Below are positions 36,673-46,845 of a DNA stretch of 64,000 nucleotides, piece after piece (position 1 is the first letter of the stretch; each line of letters begins with the position of its first letter). The notes below the pieces were generated by a model that saw only the letters and a program-made list of their open reading frames with translations, did not search any database and was not told where the DNA came from. Made by a program: the position numbers and the translations under genes. Location of the stretch: positions 1 through 64,000 of the forward strand of contig NZ_FNHV01000005.1 of assembly GCF_900103585.1 (NCBI RefSeq), written 5' to 3'. Source of the stretch: Streptomyces sp. cf386. Lineage in GTDB: Bacteria > Actinomycetota > Actinomycetes > Streptomycetales > Streptomycetaceae.

Positions 36673-38484
36673 TCAGAGGGACTTCGGTACGTCGATCCGG
36701 TCGATGTCCGGCGCGTAGCCGGTGCCGCTGTCGAACGTGACGGTGTTGGCGCCGGCCTTGAGCTTCACCGGCACGTAGACGCTGTTGACGGTCCCCCAGT
36801 CACCGGTGGACGCGAACTTGTGCGGGGTGGCGCCGACTCCGTTGGCGGAGACGAGGACCGAGCGGGCGTCGCCGCTGACGTAGGCGACCTTGATCTGGTA
36901 GGTGCCGGCCTTGGCCACCACGACGTCGTTGACGCTGACCTTGCCGCCGACGTACAGGTTGCCGACCTTGCGGCCGTCGGAGCAGGCGGAGCAGTCGGCC
37001 ACGGAGGCGTTGCCGCTCAGGGTGCCCGCCTCCGCCTCGTGGGCGGTCCAGGCCAGGTCCGTGCCGCGCGGGGTGACGGTGAACAGGCGGGAGCCGTGCG
37101 CGGGAAGAGCCTGGGTGATCTTGCCGGAGTAGGTGCCGAGGCTCTCCTTGTTCCACACGTCACGCACCGAGGCCTTGCCCTTGAAGCCGAGGGTCTGCCA
37201 GTCGGCGGTCACGGAGGCAGGGGCGTCGGAGAGGTTGAAAAGGGCCACGGTGTAGGTGCCGTCAGGGTTCTTGGCGGCCCAGACCTGCTGCGGGTCGGAG
37301 GCGGTGACCGGCTCGGCGGGCGGGGCGCTGCTCTGGTTGATGCCGATGACCTCGCGGTTGGTCAGCAGCGACAGCCCGTAGGAGTCGAGCTTGGTGAGGT
37401 CGTCGCCGGTGAACAGCGGGGACTTGGCGATCGCCCACAGGGTGGCGTAGCTCTGCCGCTCGGCCTTGGTGAGGCCGTCCATCTCGCCGTTGCCGACGTT
37501 GAGGGAGTCGAGGTCGTTCCAGCCGCCGGGTCCGGCGTGGTCGGTCCAGGCGGGGGCGTCGTCCCAGCGGTCGTCGACCGAGTTCTCCCAGCTGACCAGG
37601 GTGTTGCAGTAGCACTCGACGTCGGTGTCGATGCGCCAGCCGTTGGAGTACTTCTTCCAGTCCGCGACGTGCCCGTAGTCCAGCGACCAGGACAGCTCCA
37701 GGTGGATGGGGCGGCCGGCGGTCTTGATCGCCTGCTGCCAGGCGGCGACGTCGGCGACGTTGTTGTAGTTGTCGCCGCTCTTGAAGGAGCCGGGGCCCAC
37801 GCCGTCGAGCTTCAGGAAGTCGTAGCCCCAGTCGGCGAACATCTGCGCCTGGGAGTCGATGTACTTCTGCGCGCAGGGGTTCGAGAAGTCGATCTTGTAG
37901 GCGCTGTCCCAGCCGTTGGTGGTGCGCAGGTCGTCGTAGACGATGTCGCCGGTGGTGCAGCCGTCGGCGTTCCAGATCGGGTTCTTGCCGTCGTTGTACG
38001 CCCCCTTCTCCAGGCCGACCGGCAGGTAGATGCCGGCCTTGAGGCCCTTGGAGTGGATGCGGTCGGCGACGGCCTTCATGCCGCTCGGGAAGCGCACCGG
38101 GTCGGCCTTCTGCCGGCCGTACTCGTCGAACTGCGACTTCCAGGACCAGTCCATCCACCAGCCGGCGTCTATGTTCACGTACTCGTAGCCGTACTTCTTC
38201 AGCTTGGCGGCCATGGCGTCGGTCTGCTTGATGACGTTCGCCTCGGACAGATAGCTGTAGTCGCCCTTCGGGTTGAGGCCCGGGTACTTCGACGACTGCA
38301 TGGTCCAGCTCGTCCAGCCCATGTAGGGCTTGGCGGCCACGGTGGTGCCGGTCGGGGCGGCCGGGGGCGTGGGGGTCTCGGCCTGCGCGCTGGGGACGGC
38401 GGCGGTGACACCGGCGGTGAGGGCCAGGACCACCACGGCTCTCAGGGCGCGTGCGGGCATGACGGAGTACGAGGATGACCGCAT
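36673..38484 (-). CDS. Secreted GH27 alpha-galactosidase-type enzyme with CBM-like tail
   Basis: 603 residues. A Sec signal peptide ends near PSAQAE. The GH27 domain (about 50-420) shows KPYMGWTSWTM, YVNIDAGWW, DFLKLDGVG (nucleophile Asp) and GGWNDLDSL. A beta domain follows, then a C-terminal carbohydrate-binding module (about 470-603, AHEAEAGTLSGNA...VGNLYVGG) of CBM35 type. GGAGG lies upstream of the ATG at 38484. Extracellular; alpha-galactosidase or related activity such as beta-L-arabinopyranosidase, which GH27 also includes. Confidence 0.9.
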   Translation of the reverse strand: MRSSSYSVMPARALRAVVVLALTAGVTAAVPSAQAETPTPPAAPTGTTVAAKPYMGWTSWTMQSSKYPGLNPKGDYSYLSEANVIKQTDAMAAKLKKYGYEYVNIDAGWWMDWSWKSQFDEYGRQKADPVRFPSGMKAVADRIHSKGLKAGIYLPVGLEKGAYNDGKNPIWNADGCTTGDIVYDDLRTTNGWDSAYKIDFSNPCAQKYIDSQAQMFADWGYDFLKLDGVGPGSFKSGDNYNNVADVAAWQQAIKTAGRPIHLELSWSLDYGHVADWKKYSNGWRIDTDVECYCNTLVSWENSVDDRWDDAPAWTDHAGPGGWNDLDSLNVGNGEMDGLTKAERQSYATLWAIAKSPLFTGDDLTKLDSYGLSLLTNREVIGINQSSAPPAEPVTASDPQQVWAAKNPDGTYTVALFNLSDAPASVTADWQTLGFKGKASVRDVWNKESLGTYSGKITQALPAHGSRLFTVTPRGTDLAWTAHEAEAGTLSGNASVADCSACSDGRKVGNLYVGGKVSVNDVVVAKAGTYQIKVAYVSGDARSVLVSANGVGATPHKFASTGDWGTVNSVYVPVKLKAGANTVTFDSGTGYAPDIDRIDVPKSL

Positions 38485-38507
38485 GGGTCGTACCTCCAGG
38501 GGTCGGT

Positions 38508-39695
38508 TCAGCGGCTCTGACGCTGGTCGTCGGCTCTGATGAAGGACTGGATCGCGGTGGCCGCGGCCCCGCGCGCCCACTCCTCGAAGGGCAGCGGGCG
38601 GGTCTGTACGTCGCACTGGGCGGCGGAGCCGAACGCGGCCGCGGCGAAGGCGTCGCGGATCTGTTCGGCGAACAGGTCGTGGGCGGCGAGGCCCTCGCCG
38701 GAGATGATCACCCGCTCGGGGCCGAGCAGGTTGGCCACGGTGGCGATGCCGCGGCCGATCGCCTCGCCCGCCCGGGCGTAGGCCTCACGCGCCCCGGCGA
38801 CACCGCGATGGGCGAGGGCCACGGCTTCCGCGGTGTCGGCGACCTCGGCGCCCGTGGTCTCGCGGATCCGCCGGAGGATCGCGGCGTCCCCCGCGATGGC
38901 CTCCACGCAGCCGCGGTTGCCGCAGTGGCAGGGCGGGCCGGCCGGATCGACGGTGACGTGCCCGATCTCTCCGGCCACACCGTGCGCCCCGGCGACCACC
39001 CGCCCGTGCACCACGAGCCCGCACCCGATGCCCGCGCCGACCGTCACCACGGCGAAGTCCGACAGCCCCACACCGGCGCCGAACCACTGCTCGGCGACGG
39101 TGAGGGCCCGTACGTCGTTGTCGACGGTGACCGGCAATCCGGTGGTCGTGGCGGCGAGTTCGGCGAGGGGCACGTCCCGCCACTCCAGGAACGGCGAGTA
39201 GCGGACGATTCCCGCACCGCGGTCCACGTCTCCGGAGACGGCGATGCCCAGCCCCAGGACCGGGACCCCCAAGTCTCCCGCCTCTGCGAGCAGTTCGCCC
39301 GCCAGCTCGGCGACCGAGGCCAGCACGACCTTCGGTTCCCGGTCCGGGAGCGGCGCGTGGCGGGCGACGCGGATGCGGCAGCACAGGTCGGTGAGCACGC
39401 CGATGACCTCGTCGCCGGTCACCTTGACGCCGATGAACAGTGCCCGTCCCCCGTCGACCCGCACCGGGTTGGCGGGGCGGCCGAGGGCGGGCCGGGCGGG
39501 CTCGTCGACGTCCTCCACCAGGTAGCCGGCCTCGATCAGGGGCCGTACCGCCTTGGTGACGGCGGCCGGGGACAGTCCCGCCCGCCGGGCCACCTCCAGG
39601 CGGGTGAGGGGCCCGTGGCTCAGAACCGTGGTGAAGATCTGCGAGACGGCCGGTGTGTTCGCCGGGAACGTCTCGGCGCGGCGGATCGAGGACAT
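38508..39695 (-). CDS. ROK-family transcriptional repressor
   Basis: 395 residues. An N-terminal winged helix (GPLTRLEVARRAGLSPAAVTKAVRPLIEAG, about 28-57) is joined to a ROK sugar-kinase-like domain. The zinc-binding motif CHCGNRGCVEAIAG follows GEIGH. ROK repressors release DNA on binding a sugar or sugar phosphate. It is the first gene of the leftward block ROK-GH27-GH95-SGNH, so local control of glycan use is likely. An inverted repeat lies just upstream of its start. Confidence 0.9.
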   Translation of the reverse strand: MSSIRRAETFPANTPAVSQIFTTVLSHGPLTRLEVARRAGLSPAAVTKAVRPLIEAGYLVEDVDEPARPALGRPANPVRVDGGRALFIGVKVTGDEVIGVLTDLCCRIRVARHAPLPDREPKVVLASVAELAGELLAEAGDLGVPVLGLGIAVSGDVDRGAGIVRYSPFLEWRDVPLAELAATTTGLPVTVDNDVRALTVAEQWFGAGVGLSDFAVVTVGAGIGCGLVVHGRVVAGAHGVAGEIGHVTVDPAGPPCHCGNRGCVEAIAGDAAILRRIRETTGAEVADTAEAVALAHRGVAGAREAYARAGEAIGRGIATVANLLGPERVIISGEGLAAHDLFAEQIRDAFAAAAFGSAAQCDVQTRPLPFEEWARGAAATAIQSFIRADDQRQSR

Positions 39696-39713
39696 GTCCG
39701 GAACCTAGAGGTC

Positions 39714-39733
39714 TTATTTTCCGCCGTCAATAA
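39714..39733. promoter_or_regulatory. Inverted repeat upstream of ROK gene
   Basis: TTATT (39714-39718) and AATAA (39729-39733) are perfect arms with a ten-base spacer, in an AT-rich island 19 bases upstream of the ROK start. TTATTT/AAATAA-type arms are typical of ROK repressor operators. Confidence 0.5.
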
Positions 39734-39781
39734 AAGAAACAGGATTCCCACAGGGAACACCGGACGCCTCCCACCCGGTGA

Positions 39782-41098
<1,317 letters not shown>

Positions 41099-41186
41099 CG
41101 CGCACGTCGGGTGGGAACCCGCGAGATCCGCTGGACGTTTTCCGGACATCCCCACCGGATCTCGAACCACCCACCAGGACGGCACG

Positions 41187-42572
41187 ATGAGCGAGTTGGT
41201 TCCCGGGGGCAATCTGCCCCTCCCGGGCGGCAGTGTGACCGTCCGGGTGCCCGGCCCCTTCGACGTGTCCGCGCTGATCACCGACGATGGCGGCAAGGTC
41301 CGGGGCGACGCCGACTTCGTGTTCTACAACCAGCCGTCCGCGCCGGGCGCCCGGCTCCACGGCGACACCCTGACCGTCGATCCACCGCGACTGCGGCACG
41401 GGGCCACCCGGATCACGGTGGTCGTCAGCCCCGCCGATCCCGGCACTCCCCTGGGCCGCCTGCCGGCCCCCACGCTTCACGTCACCGCCCCCGGTGGCCG
41501 CACGATCGCCCGGTTCGCCCCGCCGCGCCCGCGGCAGGAGACCGTGCTGCTGCTGGCGGAGATCTACCGGCGCGGCGACAGCTGGAAGCTGCGGGCCCTG
41601 GGGCAGGGGTACGCGGACGGGCTGGCCGGGATCGCGCGCGACTTCGGGGTGGACGTCGTCGAGGACGCCACGCCGTCGCCGGTCCCGTCGGCACCCGCGC
41701 CGCCCGTGGCCGGCGCTCCGCCGATGCCCGCCGTACGGCCCACGGCCACCATGCAGACTCTGTCCGCCGTCACCGCCCCGCCGGTCGCCTCCCCCGATCC
41801 CGACGGCTTCCTCGGCCTCGTCAACTCCGCCCGCACCAATGCCGGTTCACCTCCCGTCGTCCTCGACGCCCGCCTCGCCACCGCCGCTCGGGCCCACGCC
41901 GCCGCCATGGCCGCGGCAGGCCGGCTGGGTGTGGAGGGCCGCGACGGCGTCTCCGTGTACCAGCGCATCACCGCCACCGGATACACGTATCTCACCGTCG
42001 GCGAGCACCTGGTCTCCGGCCCCCGCACCCCCGCCGAGTTCGTCGCGTACTGCCTGCGCACCGAGCAACCCCGCCACACGCTGCACGAGCCGGCCTTCAC
42101 CCACGCCGCCGTGGCGTACGTCAGGGGCGGCCGCTCGGGCGACATGTACTGGACCGCGCTGTGGGCCAGGCCCCTGGCGCCGGGGGACCTGTCCCGCACT
42201 GCGGCGGAGGTCGTCGACCTCACCAACCGCGAGCGGGCCAGGGCCGGACTGCGCGCCCTGGCAGTCGATCCCGCGCTCGGCAACGCCGCGCAGGCCTACA
42301 GCACCGACATGGCCGCCCGCGCGTTCTACTCCCACACCTCGCCCGAGGGGACCCAGCCCTGGGACCGTGCGGCCGCCGCGGGCTCCCGCATGCGCGCGAT
42401 CGGCGAGAACATAGCCTGCGGTCAGCGCTCCCCCGCCGAGGTAGTGGAGGGCTGGATGAACAGCCCGGGTCACCGCGCCAACATCCTCAAGCGGGACTTC
42501 ACCCACATCGGTATCGGCTTCGCGGGCGGCGGCCCCGCGGGCATGTACTGGACACAGCTCTTCGGCGCCTGA
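41187..42572 (+). CDS. TerD-like domain fused to two CAP (SCP/PR-1) domains
   Basis: 461 residues. Residues 1-155 match TerD-type stress proteins (MSELVPGGNLPLPGG, FDVSALITDDGGKVRGDADFVFYNQ, ETVLLLAEIYRRGDSWKL). A Pro/Ala-rich linker (about 160-200) follows. CAP domain 1 (about 205-330) has the fold but lacks the usual GWxxSPGH. CAP domain 2 (about 335-461) is complete with FYSHTSPEG, GENIACG and GWMNSPGHRANIL. No signal peptide is visible, odd for CAP proteins, which are normally exported. Function unknown. Confidence 0.85.
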   Translation: MSELVPGGNLPLPGGSVTVRVPGPFDVSALITDDGGKVRGDADFVFYNQPSAPGARLHGDTLTVDPPRLRHGATRITVVVSPADPGTPLGRLPAPTLHVTAPGGRTIARFAPPRPRQETVLLLAEIYRRGDSWKLRALGQGYADGLAGIARDFGVDVVEDATPSPVPSAPAPPVAGAPPMPAVRPTATMQTLSAVTAPPVASPDPDGFLGLVNSARTNAGSPPVVLDARLATAARAHAAAMAAAGRLGVEGRDGVSVYQRITATGYTYLTVGEHLVSGPRTPAEFVAYCLRTEQPRHTLHEPAFTHAAVAYVRGGRSGDMYWTALWARPLAPGDLSRTAAEVVDLTNRERARAGLRALAVDPALGNAAQAYSTDMAARAFYSHTSPEGTQPWDRAAAAGSRMRAIGENIACGQRSPAEVVEGWMNSPGHRANILKRDFTHIGIGFAGGGPAGMYWTQLFGA

Positions 42573-42648
42573 CGGTCCAGCAGCACGCATCGGACGGCGG
42601 CATGCCGCTATCTGGTCGGAACGGAACCGTCCGGGACAGGATGCCCGT

Positions 42649-43326
42649 ATGAAGGGTGACCTCTTTTCCAGCGAGCACATGGTCCAGCCGGCCACGGCAC
42701 CGGGCATGACGATCGAGAACGCCAAATGCGTCAAGTACGCGGTGAACGGCGAGATGCACGCCCGCCAGGGCGCGATGGTCGCCTACCGCGGCAACCTCCA
42801 GTTCGAGCGCAAGGGCCAGGGCGTGGGCGGCATGCTCAAGCGGGCCGTGACCGGTGAGGGGCTGCCGCTGATGGCGGTGCGCGGGCAGGGCGAGGCCTGG
42901 TTCGCGCACGAGGCGCAGAACTGCTTCATCGTCGACGTCGACCCCGGCGACGAGTTCACGGTCAACGGCCGCAACGTCCTGTGTTTCGACGCCTCGTTGT
43001 CGTACCGGATAGCGACGGTGAAGGGTGCGGGCATCACCGGCGGCGGACTGTTCAACAGCGTCTTCACGGGCCAGGGCCGGCTGGGGCTGGTCTGCGAGGG
43101 CAATCCCCTGGTGATTCCCGTCTCGCCCCAGTACCCGGTGTACGTCGACACGGACGCGGTGGTCGGCTGGACGGCCGGGCTGCAGACCTCGCTGCACCGC
43201 TCCCAGTCCCTGGGCTCGATGCTGCGCGGCGGCTCCGGGGAGGCCGTACAGCTGATGCTGCAGGGCCAGGGCTATGTCGTCGTACGGCCGAGTGAGGCTA
43301 CGCCGCAGAAGGCCCAGCAGCACTGA
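42649..43326 (+). CDS. AIM24 family protein
   Basis: 225 residues. The whole chain fits the AIM24/TIGR00266 double beta-helix: LQFERKGQGVGGMLKRAVTGEGLPLMAVRGQGEAWFA and later GLFNSVFTGQGRLGLVCEGNPLVIPV. These small proteins often sit near Ter stress genes in actinobacteria; the mitochondrial relative affects membrane organisation. AGGAT precedes the ATG. It probably shares a transcript with the TerD-CAP gene 77 bases upstream. Confidence 0.88.
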   Translation: MKGDLFSSEHMVQPATAPGMTIENAKCVKYAVNGEMHARQGAMVAYRGNLQFERKGQGVGGMLKRAVTGEGLPLMAVRGQGEAWFAHEAQNCFIVDVDPGDEFTVNGRNVLCFDASLSYRIATVKGAGITGGGLFNSVFTGQGRLGLVCEGNPLVIPVSPQYPVYVDTDAVVGWTAGLQTSLHRSQSLGSMLRGGSGEAVQLMLQGQGYVVVRPSEATPQKAQQH

Positions 43327-43431
43327 CACCACCCCGGTGAGGTGATCTGCGCCTCACGAGCAACCCTGTCCGCTCCGCCGACGTCTTGATCGACAACAAG
43401 TGAAGAGCATCAGGTGACTGTCACCGATGAC

Positions 43432-43461
43432 GCCCTGGCCTTCTGGGCCAGGGCTGATTTT
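43432..43461 (+). terminator. Intrinsic terminator
   Basis: GCCCTGGCC (43432-43440) pairs perfectly with GGCCAGGGC (43446-43454) around a five-base loop and is followed by TGATTTT. It separates the AIM24 unit from the TPR-prenyltransferase unit. Confidence 0.8.
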
Positions 43462-43469
43462 CGACGCAC

Positions 43470-43512
43470 TATACCGCCCATGTATACACACTGCGTATAG
43501 ATGGCGTGTATA
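43470..43512. promoter_or_regulatory. Four TATAC half-sites: probable promoter/operator of TPR gene
   Basis: TATAC occurs at 43470-43474 and 43483-43487, and its reverse GTATA at 43495-43499 and 43508-43512; successive copies in each orientation are 13 bases apart. The outer pair extends to TATACAC/GTGTATA (43483-43489 and 43506-43512). The block ends 18 bases before the TPR gene start and is far more AT-rich than its surroundings. Confidence 0.6.
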
Positions 43513-43530
43513 CCGGATCGAGAGGCATAC

Positions 43531-44628
43531 ATGTACGGCAAGGCATTCGCCCCGGAGTACCAGGGCGCCCTGACCACCCTGTCCGTCAACTCCTCGCTGA
43601 CCGACGTACTGGCCGCCGGCACCGAGCAGTTGAAGGCCGCCGAACAGGCCGGGCAGCACGGCGAGGCGGCGCGTTCGGGGCTCGCGGTCGCCGAGGCGCA
43701 CCGTCGGCTGGGGCAGATCGGGGACGCCGACCGGGCGTGGAAGGCGAGCTACCGTGCCGCCAGGGAGGCCGGCGACACCGGGGCGATGGCCTGGGCGCTG
43801 TGGAGCGGCGGCACCCTGGCCCGACAGCGCGGTGCGTTCCCGCTGGCCCGGCGGCTCCTGCAGCTCGCGGCGGACCTCGGCGAGCGGGGCGGCGACATCG
43901 TCGTACGCGGCTACTCACTGGCCGGGCTGGCGGAGACCGGCCGGATCCAGGGCGACTACGAGGCGGTCCACCGGCTGCACGAGCAGCTGCTGGCCGAGGC
44001 CCGGCGGCGCGGTGAGGCGCGGCACACGGTGTGGGCGTTGGAGGGCATAGCCCAGATCCATCGCAACACCGGGTCGTACGACACCGCGTTCGCCCTGTTC
44101 GAGGAGGCCGCCGAGATCGCCGCCCGTGCCGACGACCGGCGCGGTCACGCCTGGGCGCTGCGCGGGCTGGCCGACATCGTCTCCGTCCGGGACGGGGACG
44201 TCGAGCGGGCGCTCGCGCTGCTGTCCGAGGCGGAGGCCACCTGCCGCGCGATGAAGCTCTCCAGCGCACTGGCCTACAACCACAAGATGCGCGGCAACGT
44301 CCTCTACCGCGCCGGGTTTTACGCCGAGGCCCGCGCCCTGTACGAGCAGGCGCTCGCGGAGTTCCGCGCCATGAGCGAGCCGCGCGGGGAGGCGCTGTCG
44401 CGACTCGGGCTGGTCAAGTCACGGGCCCGGCTGGGGCGCGATCACGCCGAGACGACCGCCGAACTGGCGGAGCTGGCAGAGGTGTTGGAGCGGATCGGGC
44501 TGCGGCACGCGCGGGAGATGGTTGCTCGGGCGCAGGCGGAGTTCGACGCCCTGGAGGACGCTGCCGCGAAGAAAGAGGAAGCCGCGGAGATGGCCGGGGC
44601 GGGCGCCGGGGCGGTGGCCGTACGGTGA
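43531..44628 (+). CDS. TPR repeat protein
   Basis: 365 residues of helical tetratricopeptide repeats (for example EAHRRLGQIGDADRAWKASY, ALEGIAQIHRNTGSYDTAFALFEEA and GNVLYRAGFYAEARALYEQAL). The Ala/Lys/Glu tail has no TPR. No enzyme or DNA-binding motif. The ATG at 43531 has AGAGG five bases upstream. Its end overlaps the start of the polyprenyl synthetase gene (GTGA), so the two are likely translated together and may interact; this is inference from coupling. Confidence 0.82.
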   Translation: MYGKAFAPEYQGALTTLSVNSSLTDVLAAGTEQLKAAEQAGQHGEAARSGLAVAEAHRRLGQIGDADRAWKASYRAAREAGDTGAMAWALWSGGTLARQRGAFPLARRLLQLAADLGERGGDIVVRGYSLAGLAETGRIQGDYEAVHRLHEQLLAEARRRGEARHTVWALEGIAQIHRNTGSYDTAFALFEEAAEIAARADDRRGHAWALRGLADIVSVRDGDVERALALLSEAEATCRAMKLSSALAYNHKMRGNVLYRAGFYAEARALYEQALAEFRAMSEPRGEALSRLGLVKSRARLGRDHAETTAELAELAEVLERIGLRHAREMVARAQAEFDALEDAAAKKEEAAEMAGAGAGAVAVR

Positions 44629-45695
44629 CGACGTTCCCTTCGGCGGTGCGGACTCCGTTCGACGCCCATCCGGTCATCCCGTCGGCGCAGGCACCGGCCG
44701 ACGTCCACCAAGTCCTCGACCGCTGCCGCGCCTTGGTGCGCCCCGCGCTGCGCGACGCCGTGGGCCGGATGCACCCCTGGGTCGCTGAGATGGCCGCGTA
44801 CACCTTCGGCTGGTGCGAGGTGGGCGGCGCGCCGGCCGTCGCCTCCGGCGGAAAGGGCGTACGGCAGGCACTGGCCGTGCTCGGGGCCGAGGCGGCCGGT
44901 GCTCCCGGGCAGGTCGGGGTGGACGGGGCGGTCGCGGTGGAGCTGGTGCACGCCTTCTCCCTGCTGCACGACGACATCATGGACGGCGACACGACCCGGC
45001 GCCGCCGCCCCACCGTGTGGAAGGCGTACGGCACCGGGCCCGCCGTTCTCGCTGGCGACGCCCTGTTCGCGCTGGCCGTCGAGACGCTCGCCGAGGCACC
45101 GGCGGGTCCGCAGGCGGTGCGGCTGCTGTCCGTGGCGTTGCAGGACCTGGTGCGCGGGCAGGCGGACGACCTGCTGTTCGCCACGCGTCCGTGGACGGGG
45201 CCGGAGCGGGTGCGGCCGGACGAGTACCGGGCGATGGCCGAGCACAAGACGGGCTCGCTGCTGGGCTGTGCGGTCGCGCTGGGCGCTCTGCTGGGCGGCG
45301 CACCGCCCGCGACCGTCTCCGCCCTCGATCGTGCGGGACGGCATCTGGGCGTCGCCTTCCAGGTGGTCGACGATCTGCTGGGCATCTGGGGCGACCCCGC
45401 CGTGACCGGCAAGCCGGTGCACGGCGATCTGCGGGAGCGGAAGAAGACCTTCCCCGTACTGGCCGCGCTCGACTCCCCCGCCGCCGGTCGTCTCCCCTCG
45501 CTGCTGGGGTCCGCCGCCGACCTCGCCGATACGGCCGCGCTGATCGAGGAGTTGGGTGGCCGCTCGGCCGGGCTGGCCGAGGCGCGGCGCCAGGTGACCG
45601 CCGCGGAGGCGGCTCTCGCCGATGTTCCGCTGGAGGCGGAGGTCGCCGGGGAGCTGCGGTCGCTGATCGGCTTCCTGGTGCGGCGCGACCTGTGA
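44625..45695 (+). CDS. Polyprenyl (isoprenyl diphosphate) synthetase
   Basis: 356 residues from the GTG at 44625. First Asp-rich motif LLHDDIMDGDTTRRRRPT (DDxxD) and second VVDDLLGIWGD (DDxxG) are intact, with GKGVRQALAVLGAEA upstream. It condenses IPP with an allylic diphosphate; product chain length cannot be set from sequence. About 25 unstructured residues precede the fold, far shorter than the long tails of known family 2 encapsulin cargo prenyltransferases. It could supply GPP or FPP to the terpene cyclase locus 15 kb away; this is speculative. Confidence 0.9.
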   Translation: MTTFPSAVRTPFDAHPVIPSAQAPADVHQVLDRCRALVRPALRDAVGRMHPWVAEMAAYTFGWCEVGGAPAVASGGKGVRQALAVLGAEAAGAPGQVGVDGAVAVELVHAFSLLHDDIMDGDTTRRRRPTVWKAYGTGPAVLAGDALFALAVETLAEAPAGPQAVRLLSVALQDLVRGQADDLLFATRPWTGPERVRPDEYRAMAEHKTGSLLGCAVALGALLGGAPPATVSALDRAGRHLGVAFQVVDDLLGIWGDPAVTGKPVHGDLRERKKTFPVLAALDSPAAGRLPSLLGSAADLADTAALIEELGGRSAGLAEARRQVTAAEAALADVPLEAEVAGELRSLIGFLVRRDL

Positions 45696-45834
45696 AGGCC
45701 CGGTCCACGCTGTACGGCGGTCACCGGCACGTCACCGTGGAGCGCGCGGCGGAACCGGGTTGACCGGCACCCCCTCCCCCGGTCAGGGTGCGAAGCGGCA
45801 CGGATCACCGCCCCGCGCCGGAAAGGTGACTGCC

Positions 45835-46794
45835 TTGATCGGGATCACGGACGTCGAAGCCGCGGCCGACCTCATCGCCGGACATGTCGTGCACACCCCG
45901 ACCGTCTCCAGCCCCGGCCTCACGGCCCTGCTCGGCGTCCCGGTCACGGCCAAGCTCGAACTCCTCCAGCGCACCGGCTCGTTCAAGGCCCGCGGGGCGA
46001 CGGCGAAGCTGCTGTCGCTGACCGACGCCCAGCGCGCCGCCGGGGTCGTGGCGGTCAGCGGCGGCAACCATGGCATCGCCCTGGCGATGACGGCCGCCGC
46101 CCTGGAGGTGAAGGCCACCGTGGTGATGCCGCGTTCGGCGCCCGTCCGCGCCGTCGAGATCGCCCGGGACGCCGGAGCCTCGGTACGGCTGACGGACGAC
46201 ATGGACGGCGCGTTCGCGCTCGTCACGCGGCTGCGGGACGAAGGCCTGACGCTCGTCCATCCCTTCGACGACCCCTTGGTGATCGCCGGGCAGGGCACCG
46301 TCGGGCTGGAGCTCGCCGACGACGCCGGCGACCTCACGGACGTACTCGTCAGCGTGGGGGGCGGTGGGCTCGTCGCGGGCGTCGCGGTGGCGCTGCGGGC
46401 CCGGCGGCCCGGCGTGCGGATCTGGGGTGTGGAGACCGAGGGCGCCGAGGCCATGTCCGAGGCGCTGGCGGTGGGCGAGCCGGTGCCGGTGGCGCTGTCG
46501 TCGATCGTGTCCACGCTGAGCGCGCCGAGCGTGTCGCAGCTGACGTACGACCATGTGTCCGCCCTGGTCGACGAGGTGCTCGTGGTCCCGGACCGGGAGG
46601 CGGTGCGAGGTGTGCTCGACCTCGCCGAGCACGCCAAGGTGTGGACCGAGCCGGCCGCCGGCTGTCTGCTGCCCGCGGCCCGGCGCGTGCTGGAGCGGGT
46701 CGGGGACGACGCCCGGCTGGGGCTGGTCGTGTGCGGGGGCAACGCGACGACCTCGGACGTGCTGCGCTGGGCTGCGGATTTCGGCCTGCGGTGA
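45835..46794 (+). CDS. Threonine/serine dehydratase-family PLP enzyme
   Basis: 319 residues from the TTG at 45835, which has GGAAAGG eight bases upstream; GTG 45826 and TTG 45760 are in frame but less well placed. Fold type II PLP enzyme: TGSFKARGATAKL with the Schiff-base Lys, SGGNHGIALAM, and the phosphate-cradling Gly cluster SVGGGGLVAG. It lacks a C-terminal regulatory ACT domain, so it is a short catabolic-type dehydratase making 2-oxobutyrate or pyruvate. It lies 139 bases after the prenyl synthetase. Confidence 0.85.
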   Translation: MIGITDVEAAADLIAGHVVHTPTVSSPGLTALLGVPVTAKLELLQRTGSFKARGATAKLLSLTDAQRAAGVVAVSGGNHGIALAMTAAALEVKATVVMPRSAPVRAVEIARDAGASVRLTDDMDGAFALVTRLRDEGLTLVHPFDDPLVIAGQGTVGLELADDAGDLTDVLVSVGGGGLVAGVAVALRARRPGVRIWGVETEGAEAMSEALAVGEPVPVALSSIVSTLSAPSVSQLTYDHVSALVDEVLVVPDREAVRGVLDLAEHAKVWTEPAAGCLLPAARRVLERVGDDARLGLVVCGGNATTSDVLRWAADFGLR

Positions 46795-46829
46795 AGCATT
46801 CCGGCTCAATTCCCTTGGCTTTTCGCGAG

Positions 46830-46845
46830 CTTACTCACGCGTAAG
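46830..46845. promoter_or_regulatory. Short inverted repeat in AT-rich upstream region
   Basis: CTTAC (46830-46834) and GTAAG (46841-46845) flank a six-base spacer within a 160-base, relatively AT-rich region upstream of the pseudokinase gene. Likely an operator or part of a weak terminator; no protein can be assigned. Confidence 0.35.
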
